Source of the DNA: Hyphomonadaceae bacterium UBA5336
Lineage (GTDB): Bacteria > Pseudomonadota > Alphaproteobacteria > Caulobacterales > Hyphomonadaceae
NCBI GenBank assembly: GCA_002408125.1
Contig: DHQO01000025.1
Coordinates: 159,839 to 223,838, forward strand
Length of the DNA stretch: 64,000 bases
Direction: 5' to 3'
Shown here: positions 8,027 through 16,626 of the stretch, piece by piece
Position numbering within the stretch: the stretch's first letter is position 1
Layout of the letters: each line of letters begins with the position of its first letter
Notes under the pieces: model-generated
Told to the model about the DNA's origin: nothing
The model's input: the letters and a program-made list of their open reading frames with translations, nothing else
Databases searched by the model: none
Translations under genes and position numbers: made by a program

Positions 8027-9754
8027 ATGGCGCGCGCGGGTCAGTTCGGCCTGGCCGGCTTCATTCTGGCACTGGCGGCCTGTTCGGGGGCGAGTGAGCC
8101 CGCGGTGGAGGCCGATCCGGCGCCCGATGCCATGGATACCATCAGCCCGGAAGCCCTGCCTGACATGCCCGAGGATCCGGAAGTTCCGATTGAAAGCACC
8201 GAGGCGGATCCGGCGCCGACCGATGAGCCGGAAGTCACGGTTGTCGCCGCTGAAACCGAACCGACCCCCGAGCCCTCGCCCATGCCGGTCTCCGAGGAGC
8301 AGCCTGCTCCGGTTTCCAGCACGGCATTCGGGTTCGAGCAGGCGGCCGAGGCGGCCCGCGACCTGTCGAAGGAAACCTTCCAGGAGCCCGCCACCATTCC
8401 CCAGGCGGCCGCCAATCTGAACTATGACACTTATCGCCGGATCCAGACGACCGAGTCTGCCATGGCCTGGGGCAGGGATGGCGAGGAGACCCGCGTCCTG
8501 TTCGATCCGCGTGGCTATCTCTTCACCCACAATGTGAAGATCAACATCGTCGAGGATGGCGAGGTGAAGGCGCGGCCCTATTCGGCCGAGGACTTCAACT
8601 TCTTTGACCTCCCTTTGCCCGACGAAGCCAGGGAAAATCTTGGCTTTTCCGGCTTTCGCCTGCTCGCGCCGATCAACCGGTCGGGCAAGTTCGACGAGGT
8701 GGTGAGCTTCAAGGGCGCGAGCTTCTTCCGCGCGCTGGGCGCTGGCAATGTGTTCGGCGCGTCTGCCCGCGGGCTGTCCATCGGCACCGCCTCGCCCGAT
8801 GGCGAGGAATTCCCCTTCTTCCGCGAGTTCTGGCTGGTAAAGCCCCAGCCCGGCGATCGCAGCGTGCGCGTTTATGCCCTGATGGATAGCGCCAGCGTGA
8901 CCGGTGCTTTCGCCTTCGACATAACGCCCGGCCCGATGACCAGGATGGATGTGGACGCGGTCTTCTTCCCGCGCCGCGAGCTGCGTACTGTCGGTGTGGC
9001 CCCGGTCACTTCGATGTATTTCTTCTCGCCCCAGGATTCGCGCAAGCAGACCGGCGACTATCGCCCTGCCGTGCATGATTCCGAGGGTCTTGCGATCCGC
9101 ATGCACAATGGCGAGTGGGTCTGGCGCCCCTTGTCGAACCCGCAGACCCTGCAGGTCTCGGTGCTGGCCGGCCAGTCGCCGCGTGGCTTCGGCCTGATGC
9201 AGCGCCGGCGCGGTTTCGACGATTATTCCGACATGGAAGCGGGCTATGAGTACCGCCCCAATGTCTGGATCGAGCCGAAGGGCGACTGGGGCGCGGGCCA
9301 GCTGACCCTGGTCGAGATCCCGACCGCCAACGAATACAACGACAATATCGTCACCTTCTGGCGTCCGCGCGAACCCTGGCAGGTCGGTGAGCCGGAACGG
9401 CTTTCCTATTCCATGACCTGGTCCATGACGCCGCCGGAGATTTCCTCGGTCGTCGCCGTGGCGGAAACCCGCGCGGGCCGTTCGCCCGGCAGCGAGGGCC
9501 GCCGCTACATGTTCGCCATCGACTATGGCACGGGCGTTCCCGCCTCCTTTCTGGACGGCGCGGAGCCCTTCGTCACCGCCTCGCAGGGGCGTGTGCTCAA
9601 CCCTCACCTGGTGCGTCACCGCGAGACGGGACGGACGCGCCTGACCTTCGAATTCGACCCCCAGGGTGCAAACGTCACTGAGTTTCGCGCCCTCGTCACC
9701 AAAGCCGGGCGCCCCGTTACGGAAACCTGGCTCTATCGCTGGAGACCGGAATGA
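8027..9754 (+). CDS. mdoG: Glucan biosynthesis protein G (OpgG/MdoG), predicted lipoprotein
   Basis: Works in building or branching osmoregulated periplasmic beta-glucans together with MdoH. About 575 residues. The start at 8027 is chosen because it opens a lipoprotein signal peptide (hydrophobic core then LALAAC, Cys19); a GTG at 8015 is a near alternative. Residues about 20-95 are an acidic, Pro-rich linker full of Asp, Glu and Pro. The MdoG domain follows (FGFEQAAEAARDLSKETF, then YDTYRRIQTTES, EFPFFREFWLVKP and the end VTETWLYRW). Known OpgG is a soluble Sec-exported periplasmic protein, so the lipid anchor plus spacer is unusual. The stop overlaps the mdoH start by 4 bases (ATGA). Confidence 0.88.
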   Translation: MARAGQFGLAGFILALAACSGASEPAVEADPAPDAMDTISPEALPDMPEDPEVPIESTEADPAPTDEPEVTVVAAETEPTPEPSPMPVSEEQPAPVSSTAFGFEQAAEAARDLSKETFQEPATIPQAAANLNYDTYRRIQTTESAMAWGRDGEETRVLFDPRGYLFTHNVKINIVEDGEVKARPYSAEDFNFFDLPLPDEARENLGFSGFRLLAPINRSGKFDEVVSFKGASFFRALGAGNVFGASARGLSIGTASPDGEEFPFFREFWLVKPQPGDRSVRVYALMDSASVTGAFAFDITPGPMTRMDVDAVFFPRRELRTVGVAPVTSMYFFSPQDSRKQTGDYRPAVHDSEGLAIRMHNGEWVWRPLSNPQTLQVSVLAGQSPRGFGLMQRRRGFDDYSDMEAGYEYRPNVWIEPKGDWGAGQLTLVEIPTANEYNDNIVTFWRPREPWQVGEPERLSYSMTWSMTPPEISSVVAVAETRAGRSPGSEGRRYMFAIDYGTGVPASFLDGAEPFVTASQGRVLNPHLVRHRETGRTRLTFEFDPQGANVTEFRALVTKAGRPVTETWLYRWRPE

Positions 9755-11952
9755 CCCAGATGAACCGCCGTCCCACCGAGTTCCCGCTGACCATGCCGGA
9801 CCAGCCTTTCGCCCAGCGCACACGGCGTGTGCGCGGCGCGCCGGCCTCCATGATCTGGCGGAAACTCTTCGTCCTCATCGCCTCAATCGGCCTGTCGGCC
9901 TATGCGGCCTATGAGATGTTCCAGGTGCTCTCGGTTTCGGGCCTCACCCTGCTGGAGTGGGCGCTGCTGGTGATCTTCGTGATCAACATCGCCTGGGTCG
10001 CCTTTGCCTTCGTGAACGCCACGATCGGGTTTCTCTCGGCGCTGTGGTCGCTGCGCCGGAAATCGGCCAGCGTCTCGCCGCCCGACATCCGCCATGCGCG
10101 CACCGTGATCGCCTTCCCGATCTACAATGAAGAGGTCGAAAGCGTGTTTGCGACCGTGGCCGCCACGGCTAGGATGCTGTCCGGGGCGCCGAGCCAGTTC
10201 GAATGCTTCATCCTGTCGGACACCACCAATCCGGATATCGCCCTGAAGGAAGAGGCCGCCTTCGAGCGCCTCCTCGCCGAGGCGCCTGCCGATGTCGCCG
10301 TGCGCTATCGCCGCCGCACGATCAACCTGCACCGCAAGTCCGGCAATATCCGCGATTTCGTCACCCGCTGGGGCGGGCGCTACGACTATATGATCGTCTA
10401 TGACGCCGACAGCTATATGGAGCGCGACACGCTGGTTCAGCTGGTCAGCGAGATGGAGGCCAGGCCCCACACCGCGCTGATCCAGACCATCCCGCAGCTG
10501 GTCGGCGGCGAGAGCCTGTTTGCCCGCACCCAGCAGTTCGCGGCTGCGCTCTATGGCCCGGTGCTCGGCCATGGCCTTGCCTGGTGGGCGCAGAACGAAG
10601 GCAATTTCTGGGGCCACAATGCGATTATCCGCGTGAAGGCGCTGGCCGAGGCCGCTGGCCTGCCGGAAATGCCGGGCCGCGCGCCCTTTGGCGGGCACAT
10701 CATGAGCCATGATTTTGTCGAGGCCGCGCTCTTGCGCCGTGCCGGCTGGAATGTCGAGATCCGCCCGGGCCTCGGCGGCTCCTATGAACAGGGCCCGCCG
10801 ACCATTATCGATCTCGTCATCCGCGACCGGCGCTGGTGCCAGGGCAACATGCAGCACATGGCCGTGCTGCTGAAGACCAAGGGCCTGACCTGGACCAGCC
10901 GGTTCCACCTGATCACGGGCATCTTCTCCTATCTCGCCTCGCCGCTCTGGCTGATCTTCATCACGGTGGGGATGCTGCTCTCGCTGCAGAACAGCTTCCT
11001 GGCGCCGGACTATTTCGGCAAGGGCGCGTCCCTGTTCCCGACCTGGCCGGTGATCGACTCCGAGCGCGCCTTCGCCCTGTTCCTGGTGACCATGGGCATC
11101 CTGTTCGCGCCGAAGATCTATGGCCTGCTTTATGGCCTCGCCTCGCGCGAATGGCGCCGCACCGTGGGCGTGTTCGGCACGATCAAGGGCGTCCTGCTTG
11201 AGGTCTTCCTGTCGGTGCTCACCGCGCCGATCATGATGGCGACCCAGACCGGGGCCGTGATCAATGTCTTCCTCGGCCGCGATGCCGGCTGGTCGCCGCA
11301 ACAGCGCGACGGGGACGGCTACACCTTCTCCGACACGATGCGCCACCATCGCGGCGCGGCCATTCTCGGTATCGTCCTCACCAGTGCGGCAGTGATCATT
11401 TCGCCGATCTATGCCGCCTGGCTCGCCCCGGCGACCCTCGGCCTGATCCTGTCTGGCCCGCTGTCTTACTGGACCAGCCGCATGTCGGCCGGCCGCGCGG
11501 CGCGCCGTGGCGGCTGGCTGGTCAGCCCGGCCGAGGCCGACAGCCCGGAATCCTTCGAGCTGGCCAAGGCCGAGCGCGATCATTTCACCGGCCTTGCGCC
11601 GCTCACGCTCGACCTCCTGCTGCACGACCGCGCGCAACAGAAGCACCGCGCCCATCTGGTCGACAGCTTCTGGCCGCTGGCGCGCCATGAGGTGCACGAA
11701 CCGCTGGCGCTCGCCCGCGCACGTGCCGAGCGGGTGAAATCGGTTGAGGATTATCTCAGCTGCCTGACCCCGAAGGAGGCGATGGCTCTGCTCAACTCAA
11801 ATGCCGACCTGGAATCGGTGAGCTGGCGCCTCGCCCCGCCGACCAAGCCGTCCCGCGCGGCCCGTGGCCTGCGCCTGGTGCCGCTGCGCCAGCTGCCGGC
11901 AGAGATCGGCGCGCGCCTTACGACCCGTACGGGCACGGACGGCGTGAGTTGA
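9751..11952 (+). CDS. mdoH: Glucan biosynthesis glucosyltransferase H (OpgH/MdoH)
   Basis: Inner-membrane family 2 glycosyltransferase that polymerises beta-1,2-linked glucose from UDP-glucose and passes the chain to the periplasm. 733 residues. Helices near residues 30-95 come first, then the cytoplasmic GT2 domain with VYDADSYMERDT (metal-binding DxD), MSHDFVEAALLRRAGW (catalytic base region) and RDRRWCQGN (equivalent of QxxRW), followed by several C-terminal membrane helices. Length is shorter than E. coli OpgH (about 847) mainly at the termini. Translationally coupled to mdoG by a 4-base overlap. Confidence 0.95.
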   Translation: MTQMNRRPTEFPLTMPDQPFAQRTRRVRGAPASMIWRKLFVLIASIGLSAYAAYEMFQVLSVSGLTLLEWALLVIFVINIAWVAFAFVNATIGFLSALWSLRRKSASVSPPDIRHARTVIAFPIYNEEVESVFATVAATARMLSGAPSQFECFILSDTTNPDIALKEEAAFERLLAEAPADVAVRYRRRTINLHRKSGNIRDFVTRWGGRYDYMIVYDADSYMERDTLVQLVSEMEARPHTALIQTIPQLVGGESLFARTQQFAAALYGPVLGHGLAWWAQNEGNFWGHNAIIRVKALAEAAGLPEMPGRAPFGGHIMSHDFVEAALLRRAGWNVEIRPGLGGSYEQGPPTIIDLVIRDRRWCQGNMQHMAVLLKTKGLTWTSRFHLITGIFSYLASPLWLIFITVGMLLSLQNSFLAPDYFGKGASLFPTWPVIDSERAFALFLVTMGILFAPKIYGLLYGLASREWRRTVGVFGTIKGVLLEVFLSVLTAPIMMATQTGAVINVFLGRDAGWSPQQRDGDGYTFSDTMRHHRGAAILGIVLTSAAVIISPIYAAWLAPATLGLILSGPLSYWTSRMSAGRAARRGGWLVSPAEADSPESFELAKAERDHFTGLAPLTLDLLLHDRAQQKHRAHLVDSFWPLARHEVHEPLALARARAERVKSVEDYLSCLTPKEAMALLNSNADLESVSWRLAPPTKPSRAARGLRLVPLRQLPAEIGARLTTRTGTDGVS

Positions 11953-12000
11953 TCCCCGCCCCAATCCGACCGGCTTGCCGCCACCGGCAAGCTGGCGGAC

Positions 12001-12597
12001 ATGGATGCGCGCACCCAATCTGCCCTGGAACTCGGCTGGCGCCTTGTCGCTGCGACACTGGCGCGGCTCGGCGCGCTGGCAGGCTTGAAGGCCGGCTGGC
12101 TGTCCGGCCCGGCCTGGGTTCGCGCCTTTGCCGAGCTGCGCCGCGCCGAAGCCGCCGCCCGGCGCCTGCTGGTCGTGCTGGCAGGGGATGTGCCGGTCGA
12201 AGCCGTAGCCGCGATGGGGCAGGTGCGTGTCGGCGTGGCGAAGCGCAAGGCGAGGGCCCCGGTCACACCCGGATTTGCCCTGTTCGATGCGTTGCCTGAG
12301 CCTGCCTTTCAAAGGGATGGCGTTCCAGAAAGGTCGGGCCCGTCCGCCACAGTCTGCCATTCAACCGCCGGGCTTGCCGCGCGCCTGAAGGCGCTTGCCG
12401 CACTGGTGGACAATCCCGCACCGGCGATCCGGCGCATGGCGCTCTGGCTCGCCCGAGGGAGGGGTGCGCGCACATGCCCGCTGCGCCCCGGCCGCCCGCC
12501 GGGCGTCGGCGCCGATCTCATGGACCGCGAGCAGGATGTGGTGATGCAGTGCGATGCGTGCGCGCGCGAGCGGCTCAACCGGCCCGTTCCGCCTTGA
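12001..12597 (+). CDS. Conserved small protein of unknown function, downstream of mdoH
   Basis: A 198-residue protein, rich in Ala and Arg, without signal peptide or membrane segment. I do not recognise a named family, but the end (RPGRPPGVGADLMDREQDVVMQCDACARERL) resembles the tail of small hypothetical proteins common in Caulobacterales and Rhizobiales. It begins 48 bases after mdoH; a perfect 8-bp hairpin (GCTTGCCG, loop CCAC, complement; 11973-11992) lies in that gap and may reduce read-through. Could be the last gene of the glucan operon or independent. Coding status rests on frame, codon use and fit in the gap. Confidence 0.6.
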   Translation: MDARTQSALELGWRLVAATLARLGALAGLKAGWLSGPAWVRAFAELRRAEAAARRLLVVLAGDVPVEAVAAMGQVRVGVAKRKARAPVTPGFALFDALPEPAFQRDGVPERSGPSATVCHSTAGLAARLKALAALVDNPAPAIRRMALWLARGRGARTCPLRPGRPPGVGADLMDREQDVVMQCDACARERLNRPVPP

Positions 12598-12696
12598 GGC
12601 TTTGTCTGAATCAGACCGGCTGACCGCTGCCCCACCGGGGGCTGCGGGCGCTTGGTGTGCGCACTGATCATGGAAGGCACTTCATAGCCTCCAAAA

Positions 12697-12859
12697 CCGA
12701 CTCCCCGCGACTTGATCCACTGGGCCCAACTCGGGAAGAGGCGACAGGAGAGATGGATACAAAGGGGCTGCGTCGGCGCCACCGGCACTCCTGTTTCACC
12801 ATATGGTGCGGCCTGGAGAGGCGGTGATGGACCCAGTGGATCAAGTCGCGGGGAGTCGG
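12697..12859. repeat. 163-bp inverted-repeat element (MITE/REP-like)
   Basis: A 28-bp arm (CCGACTCC at 12697 onward to CACTGGG at 12724) is repeated perfectly in inverse orientation at 12832-12859. Between them are an inner inverted pair (ACAGGAG at 12745, CTCCTGT at 12788) and a 12-bp palindrome CACCATATGGTG (12798-12809). The element lies between two convergent genes. No coding frame fits it. The nested dyads suggest a small non-autonomous element or a long hairpin in either transcript; target-site duplications were not evident. Confidence 0.65.
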
Positions 12860-12882
12860 GGGTTTAAGGGCGCGACAGGCAC

Positions 12883-14157
12883 CTAGGCAGGTATACTGCC
12901 CTCCAGATCCGAAGACAGGCTGAGCAGCCGTGCCTGGGCGATCTGGAGCTGCACTTCGGCGCTGTAGCGGGCGATCTGGGATTCGCGGAAGGCGTTTTCG
13001 GCGTCGAGTGCGTCGACCAGGGTGCGGATGCCGGCCTCGTATTCGCGCTGGGCGCCTTCGGCGGCGAGTTCGGCGGCGGTCTCGGCGCGGCGGGCGGCAT
13101 TGAGCGCGAGGCGCCGGGCCTCGATATCGCCCCAGAGGCCGTTGACGGCTTCTTCCAGCTGAAGCTCGGCCAGGCGCACACCGGCATCGGCCGCGCGCTG
13201 GCCGGCAAGCGCCTGACGAGTGCTGGCCGATTTCATGCCGCTGGTGAAGAGCGGGATTTCGACCTTTACGAAGGCGCCGATATCGCTGATCGGGTCCTCG
13301 AAGAAGAAGTACATGTCCTCGCCATGGGTGGCGCGGGCGCGCAGGGAAACTTTCGGGCCGAAGCTCGCGCGCGCCTCGCGCAGGCGCTGCTCGGCCGAAA
13401 GGCCTGCCGAGCGGGCCGCGGCGAGATCGGGATTGTCGTCCAGCACGCGCTGGAGCGCCATGTCGGCAGACACTGGCAGCACGGCATCGAGCGCGGCAGG
13501 CGCCTGCGGTGTCGCTTCGGCCACGCCGGTCAGGCGCGAGAGCCGCGCGCGGGTCGCGGCAAGGCGGGCCATGGCCGCTTCCTGCTCGGCCTCGGCCGAG
13601 GCGAGCCGGGCTTCGGTGAGCGCCACATCGGTGCGCGTCACCTGGCCCTGGTTGAAGCGAGCATTGGTCTCGTCCAGGCGGATACGGAACGTCTCCACCG
13701 TGGCTTCGCCGACCTCGACGACCCGCTCGCTGAGCCAGGTCTGGGCATAGGCCTCGAACGTGTCGAGTACGGTGCGTTCACGCGCGCCGATGAGTTGCAG
13801 CTCGGCGGCACGTTGCAGATGGCGGGAGGCTTCCACGCCGGCATCGAGTGCGCCGGAGGCATAGACCGTCCATTCGGCCTGGAGCCCGACACTGCGCGGG
13901 ATCTGGCTGATCGTGTCGGAGGTGAAGTCGGTCTCCAGCGCGCCGACCTCGGCCTGCACGCCGGCCTGCAATCCGCGCTGGGCCCGGGCAGCATCGACGC
14001 CCGCCCGGCTCTGGTCGAGGCCGGCTTCGGCCTGGGCGATGGCCGGGTCATAGACGACGGCCCGAGAAACCGCTTCGCCGAGCGTGACCGGTTCGGCCAG
14101 GGCAGGGCTGGCCAGCAGGCCCGCCACGGCGATGGAGCTGAGCAGGCGCTGGATCAT
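12883..14157 (-). CDS. TolC-family outer-membrane efflux channel
   Basis: A 424-residue outer-membrane factor, last gene of the leftward sqr-trxC-DUF2892 run. The chosen start (14157) opens a Sec signal peptide (MIQRLLSSIAVAGLLASPALA). The mature part has the two-fold TolC repeat: LGEAVSRAVVYDPAIAQAEAG near the start and MALQRVLDDNPDLAAARSAG about residue 220, with long helices rich in Ala, Glu and Arg and the segment VKVEIPLFTSGMKSASTRQA. The start overlaps the preceding membrane-protein gene by 4 bases. The RND adaptor and pump that need such a channel are on the divergent arm of the same locus, so the two arms together encode a full tripartite pump. Confidence 0.9.
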   Translation of the reverse strand: MIQRLLSSIAVAGLLASPALAEPVTLGEAVSRAVVYDPAIAQAEAGLDQSRAGVDAARAQRGLQAGVQAEVGALETDFTSDTISQIPRSVGLQAEWTVYASGALDAGVEASRHLQRAAELQLIGARERTVLDTFEAYAQTWLSERVVEVGEATVETFRIRLDETNARFNQGQVTRTDVALTEARLASAEAEQEAAMARLAATRARLSRLTGVAEATPQAPAALDAVLPVSADMALQRVLDDNPDLAAARSAGLSAEQRLREARASFGPKVSLRARATHGEDMYFFFEDPISDIGAFVKVEIPLFTSGMKSASTRQALAGQRAADAGVRLAELQLEEAVNGLWGDIEARRLALNAARRAETAAELAAEGAQREYEAGIRTLVDALDAENAFRESQIARYSAEVQLQIAQARLLSLSSDLEGSIPA

Positions 14158-14357
14158 TTGAAGGCGCAGCCGGACCTGATGCCCAGCGCCTTGAAGATGA
14201 TGGCCGCCGGACAGAAGCCGGTGAAGGCGGCTTGCAGCATGTTGAGGCCGGCAAAAGCAGCCAGCAGCAGCCACCACCCGGAGACATAGTGGCCAAGTAG
14301 CAGGCTGGCCAGCACGACAAGGCCGGCAAAGGCGAAGACAGCGCGATCGATATTCAT
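14154..14357 (-). CDS. DUF2892 (YgaP-like) inner-membrane protein
   Basis: A 67-residue protein with two membrane helices (about 8-22 and 27-44) and the usual family end FTGFCPAAIIFKALGIRSGC. Such domains are fused to rhodanese in YgaP of E. coli and often sit beside sulfide and persulfide genes. Here the rhodanese is a separate gene on the divergent arm. The two Cys (FCPA and SGC) are typical. Role unknown; suggested in the literature to relate to thiocyanate or sulfur-species transport. Overlaps the TolC gene by 4 bases. Confidence 0.85.
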   Translation of the reverse strand: MNIDRAVFAFAGLVVLASLLLGHYVSGWWLLLAAFAGLNMLQAAFTGFCPAAIIFKALGIRSGCAFK

Positions 14358-14386
14358 GGCAGTTCTCCTCGGGTCAGAGAGTTGGG

Positions 14387-14839
14387 TTAGAGTTTGAAAA
14401 CGGAGACCACCCAGCGCAGGAGGGCTTCGCCCGACTGGGCGCCGGCCTGCTGGGCGATTTTCTGGCCGCCATCCCAGGCGATGAGGGTCGGGATGCCGCG
14501 AATGTTCAGGGCGCCGGCGGCCTCCTGGTGCTGGTCGGAATTGAGCTTGAAGAAGCGCACCCGGTCGCCGAAGCGCCTTGCGGCCGCGTCATAGGAGGGC
14601 GCCATCATGCGGCACGGCCCGCACCAGGGCGCCCAGACATCGAGGAGGAACGGGCCGGTATCGCGCGCGATGAGGCGGGTGAGGGTGTCGCCGTCGATCT
14701 CGATCGGCGTATTGGCCGACAGCGGCGCATGGCACTTGCCGCACTTGCCCTCGGTCAGGGCGCGCGAGACTGGTGCCCGGTTGGCCGCGCCGCAGGCCGG
14801 GCAGATGAGAATGGAGGTGCTGTCAGCCGCCGTGGCCAT
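14387..14839 (-). CDS. trxC: Thioredoxin 2
   Basis: A 150-residue cytoplasmic disulfide reductase. The N-terminal zinc ribbon has Cys13, Cys16, Cys33 and Cys36 (CPAC, CGKC), which marks TrxC rather than TrxA; the thioredoxin active site is WCGPC (Cys73, Cys76), followed by the cis-Pro motif GIPTLIAWDGG. Placed directly downstream of the sulfide:quinone oxidoreductase gene (13-base gap), so it probably reduces persulfides or polysulfide-modified proteins made by that enzyme. This link is inferred from context. Confidence 0.95.
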   Translation of the reverse strand: MATAADSTSILICPACGAANRAPVSRALTEGKCGKCHAPLSANTPIEIDGDTLTRLIARDTGPFLLDVWAPWCGPCRMMAPSYDAAARRFGDRVRFFKLNSDQHQEAAGALNIRGIPTLIAWDGGQKIAQQAGAQSGEALLRWVVSVFKL

Positions 14840-14852
14840 GGTCCGGGCTCCG

Positions 14853-16121
14853 CTATTTCAGCTTGTGGGTCTTGAGCAGGTTGAGCGCGGCATTCTCGTA
14901 GAAGGTCTCCGAGCGGCCGGACCTGATCTTGCGCAGGAAGTATTTTTCGAAGGCGACCTTGGCCAGGTGGACCCAGCCGCCCGAAGCCGACCAGTTCACA
15001 TTGCGCGGCGGGATCTGCGGCTGGGCGATGAAGGCCACGCCGCCATCGCCGAAATCGGCGATACAGATCGCGTTCCAGGTCGCCTCATGGGTGGGTTCCT
15101 TACCGCGCAGGATTTCGCCGAGATTTTCCGCGGTGGCGGTGACCATGGATTCGATCATGAAGCCGGTCTTCGGTACGCCGACCGGAACCGGCGTCTTGCC
15201 GGGCGGCGCGATGGCAATGCAGACGCCGAGGCCGAAGATTTCCGGGTATTTCGGATTGCGCTGATGCTTGTCGACGATGATGAACCCGCCGGGATTGACC
15301 AGGCCGTCTATGTCGCGCACAGCCGCGACGCCGCGGAATTTCGGCAGCATCATGGCGTATTTCATGGGCAGTTCGTGAGTGGTCTTCACCGAGCCATCCT
15401 CGGCGACCTCCTCGACGATCATCCTGTCGGCTTCGACCTTTTTCACGCGGGCATTGGTGATCCACTTGATGTGGCGCTCGCGCATTTCGCTTTCGAGCAG
15501 GCCCTTGGTGTCGCCGACACCATCCAGGCCGAGATGGCCGATATAGGGTTCGGAGGTGACGAAGGTCATCGGCACCTTGTCGCGGATCTTGCGGTTGCGC
15601 AGCTCGGTCTCGATGATCATCGCGGTTTCATAGGCCGGGCCAAAACAGGAGGCGCCCTGCACCGCGCCGACAATCACCGGGCCGGGATCCTCGCAGAATT
15701 TCTGGAAGGCGTCGTAGGCCGCCGTGGCATGGTCGATATGGCAGACCGACTGGGTGTGGCCTTCCGGGCCGAGGCCCTCGATATCGTCGAAGGCAAGCTC
15801 CGGGCCGGTGGCGATGACGAGATAGTCGTATTCGATGGTGGAACCGTCTTCCATGCGCACGCATTTGCCGGCGGCTTCGACACGCGCAGCGCGGCCGACA
15901 ATGAGCTGGATGCCCCGCCGTTTCATCGGCTTTTCCAGGTCGACGAGAATATCCTTGCGCTCGCGCCAGCCGACGAGAATCCACGGGTTCGAGGGAACAA
16001 ACTGATAAAAGGAGGTCTCGTTGATCACGATGACCTCATCCTGGCGGCGCGCGGCTTTCTTGATCTCATAAGCGGCAATCACGCCGCCAAGCCCTGCGCC
16101 CAAAACAACAATCCGAGCCAT
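14853..16121 (-). CDS. sqr: Sulfide:quinone oxidoreductase
   Basis: Membrane-associated flavoprotein that oxidises sulfide to polysulfide or persulfide and feeds electrons to quinone. 422 residues from the ATG at 16121, which has a GGGAGG ribosome site and directly opens the FAD-binding motif VVLGAGLGGVIAAYE. The SQR hallmark WILVGWRERKDI is present. Cys127 (VCHID), Cys159 (GASCFGP) and Cys353 (AICIADFGDGG) fall at the positions of the three redox Cys of the Acidithiobacillus enzyme (128, 160, 356). An upstream extension of the frame is open but is promoter DNA. First gene of the leftward run; trxC follows after 13 bases. Electrons probably also reach the bd oxidase encoded further right. Confidence 0.92.
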   Translation of the reverse strand: MARIVVLGAGLGGVIAAYEIKKAARRQDEVIVINETSFYQFVPSNPWILVGWRERKDILVDLEKPMKRRGIQLIVGRAARVEAAGKCVRMEDGSTIEYDYLVIATGPELAFDDIEGLGPEGHTQSVCHIDHATAAYDAFQKFCEDPGPVIVGAVQGASCFGPAYETAMIIETELRNRKIRDKVPMTFVTSEPYIGHLGLDGVGDTKGLLESEMRERHIKWITNARVKKVEADRMIVEEVAEDGSVKTTHELPMKYAMMLPKFRGVAAVRDIDGLVNPGGFIIVDKHQRNPKYPEIFGLGVCIAIAPPGKTPVPVGVPKTGFMIESMVTATAENLGEILRGKEPTHEATWNAICIADFGDGGVAFIAQPQIPPRNVNWSASGGWVHLAKVAFEKYFLRKIRSGRSETFYENAALNLLKTHKLK

Positions 16122-16138
16122 ATCCGGCCTCCCTTTAG

Positions 16139-16180
16139 TTGAGTAATAAATGCATAATATGCGTAAATTATAAAATGCGC
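16139..16180. promoter_or_regulatory. AT-rich divergent control region with candidate ArsR operator
   Basis: The 145 bases between sqr and the rhodanese gene contain an AT-rich core. In it are ATAAT at 16154-16158 and its complement ATTAT at 16167-16171 separated by 8 bases, and GCATA-A-TATGC at 16152-16162. A dyad with N8 spacing is the geometry reported for the persulfide sensor SqrR (ATTC-N8-GAAT), although the half-sites differ. The ArsR gene at the end of the rightward arm is the obvious candidate ligand. Assignment is inference. Confidence 0.4.
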
Positions 16181-16266
16181 ACTTTGTCACATGGCTGGGC
16201 TGGCCAAGCCTCTGTAGACAGGAGGCTATCGAATTGTGTGTGCCACCAGAATCCGGGAGAGCCCTT

Positions 16267-16626
16267 ATGGCCGACGAACGCGACCTTTCCCCATCCACCG
16301 TCTTTGATGCCCTCAAGGCCGGCGAGATCTTGCTCATCGATGTGCGCGAACCTGCCGAGTTTGCGGCGGGCCGGATTCACGGCGCGCTTCTGCATCCCCT
16401 CTCGACCTTCGAGCCGAAAGCCATCCCGACTGATGGCTCGCGCCGGGTGATCTTCCAGTGCGGTTCGGGCAAGCGCTCGCGCCAGGCGCTGGACAGCTAT
16501 AGAGCTGCCACCGGCGCGGATGCAGCGCATCTCGCCGGGGGCATCGGCGCCTGGAAAGGTGCGGGTCTGCCTTGCATTTCGATCAATCCGGCAACTGGGC
16601 AGGTGGAAGATCATGGCCGCTATTAG
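16267..16626 (+). CDS. Single-domain rhodanese
   Basis: A 119-residue cytoplasmic sulfurtransferase. The active loop FQCGSGKRS carries the catalytic Cys in a six-residue loop, and the frame shows the rhodanese core (LLIDVREPAEFAAGRIHGA, HLAGGIGAWKGAGLP). It would take sulfane sulfur from persulfides produced by SQR. The start at 16267 is chosen for its GGGAGA ribosome site. The stop lies 14 bases inside the next gene (RND adaptor), an arrangement that points to translational coupling between sulfur transfer and efflux genes. Confidence 0.9.
   Translation: MADERDLSPSTVFDALKAGEILLIDVREPAEFAAGRIHGALLHPLSTFEPKAIPTDGSRRVIFQCGSGKRSRQALDSYRAATGADAAHLAGGIGAWKGAGLPCISINPATGQVEDHGRY

Noticed and set aside
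7691..9823. A 710-codon open frame antisense to mdoG
   Set aside because: Same shadow pattern; the sense strand has a full MdoG domain and signal peptide.
11973..11992. 8-bp perfect hairpin between mdoH and the next gene as a terminator
   Set aside because: No T run follows on either strand; kept only as a note on possible reduced read-through.
12309..12788. 159-codon leftward frame over the inverted-repeat element
   Set aside because: Runs through the repeat arm and the antisense of the small gene, with no ribosome site or domain.
16122..16337. Upstream extension of the SQR frame
   Set aside because: Covers the divergent promoter and the rhodanese start; the FAD motif begins directly after the ATG at 16121.
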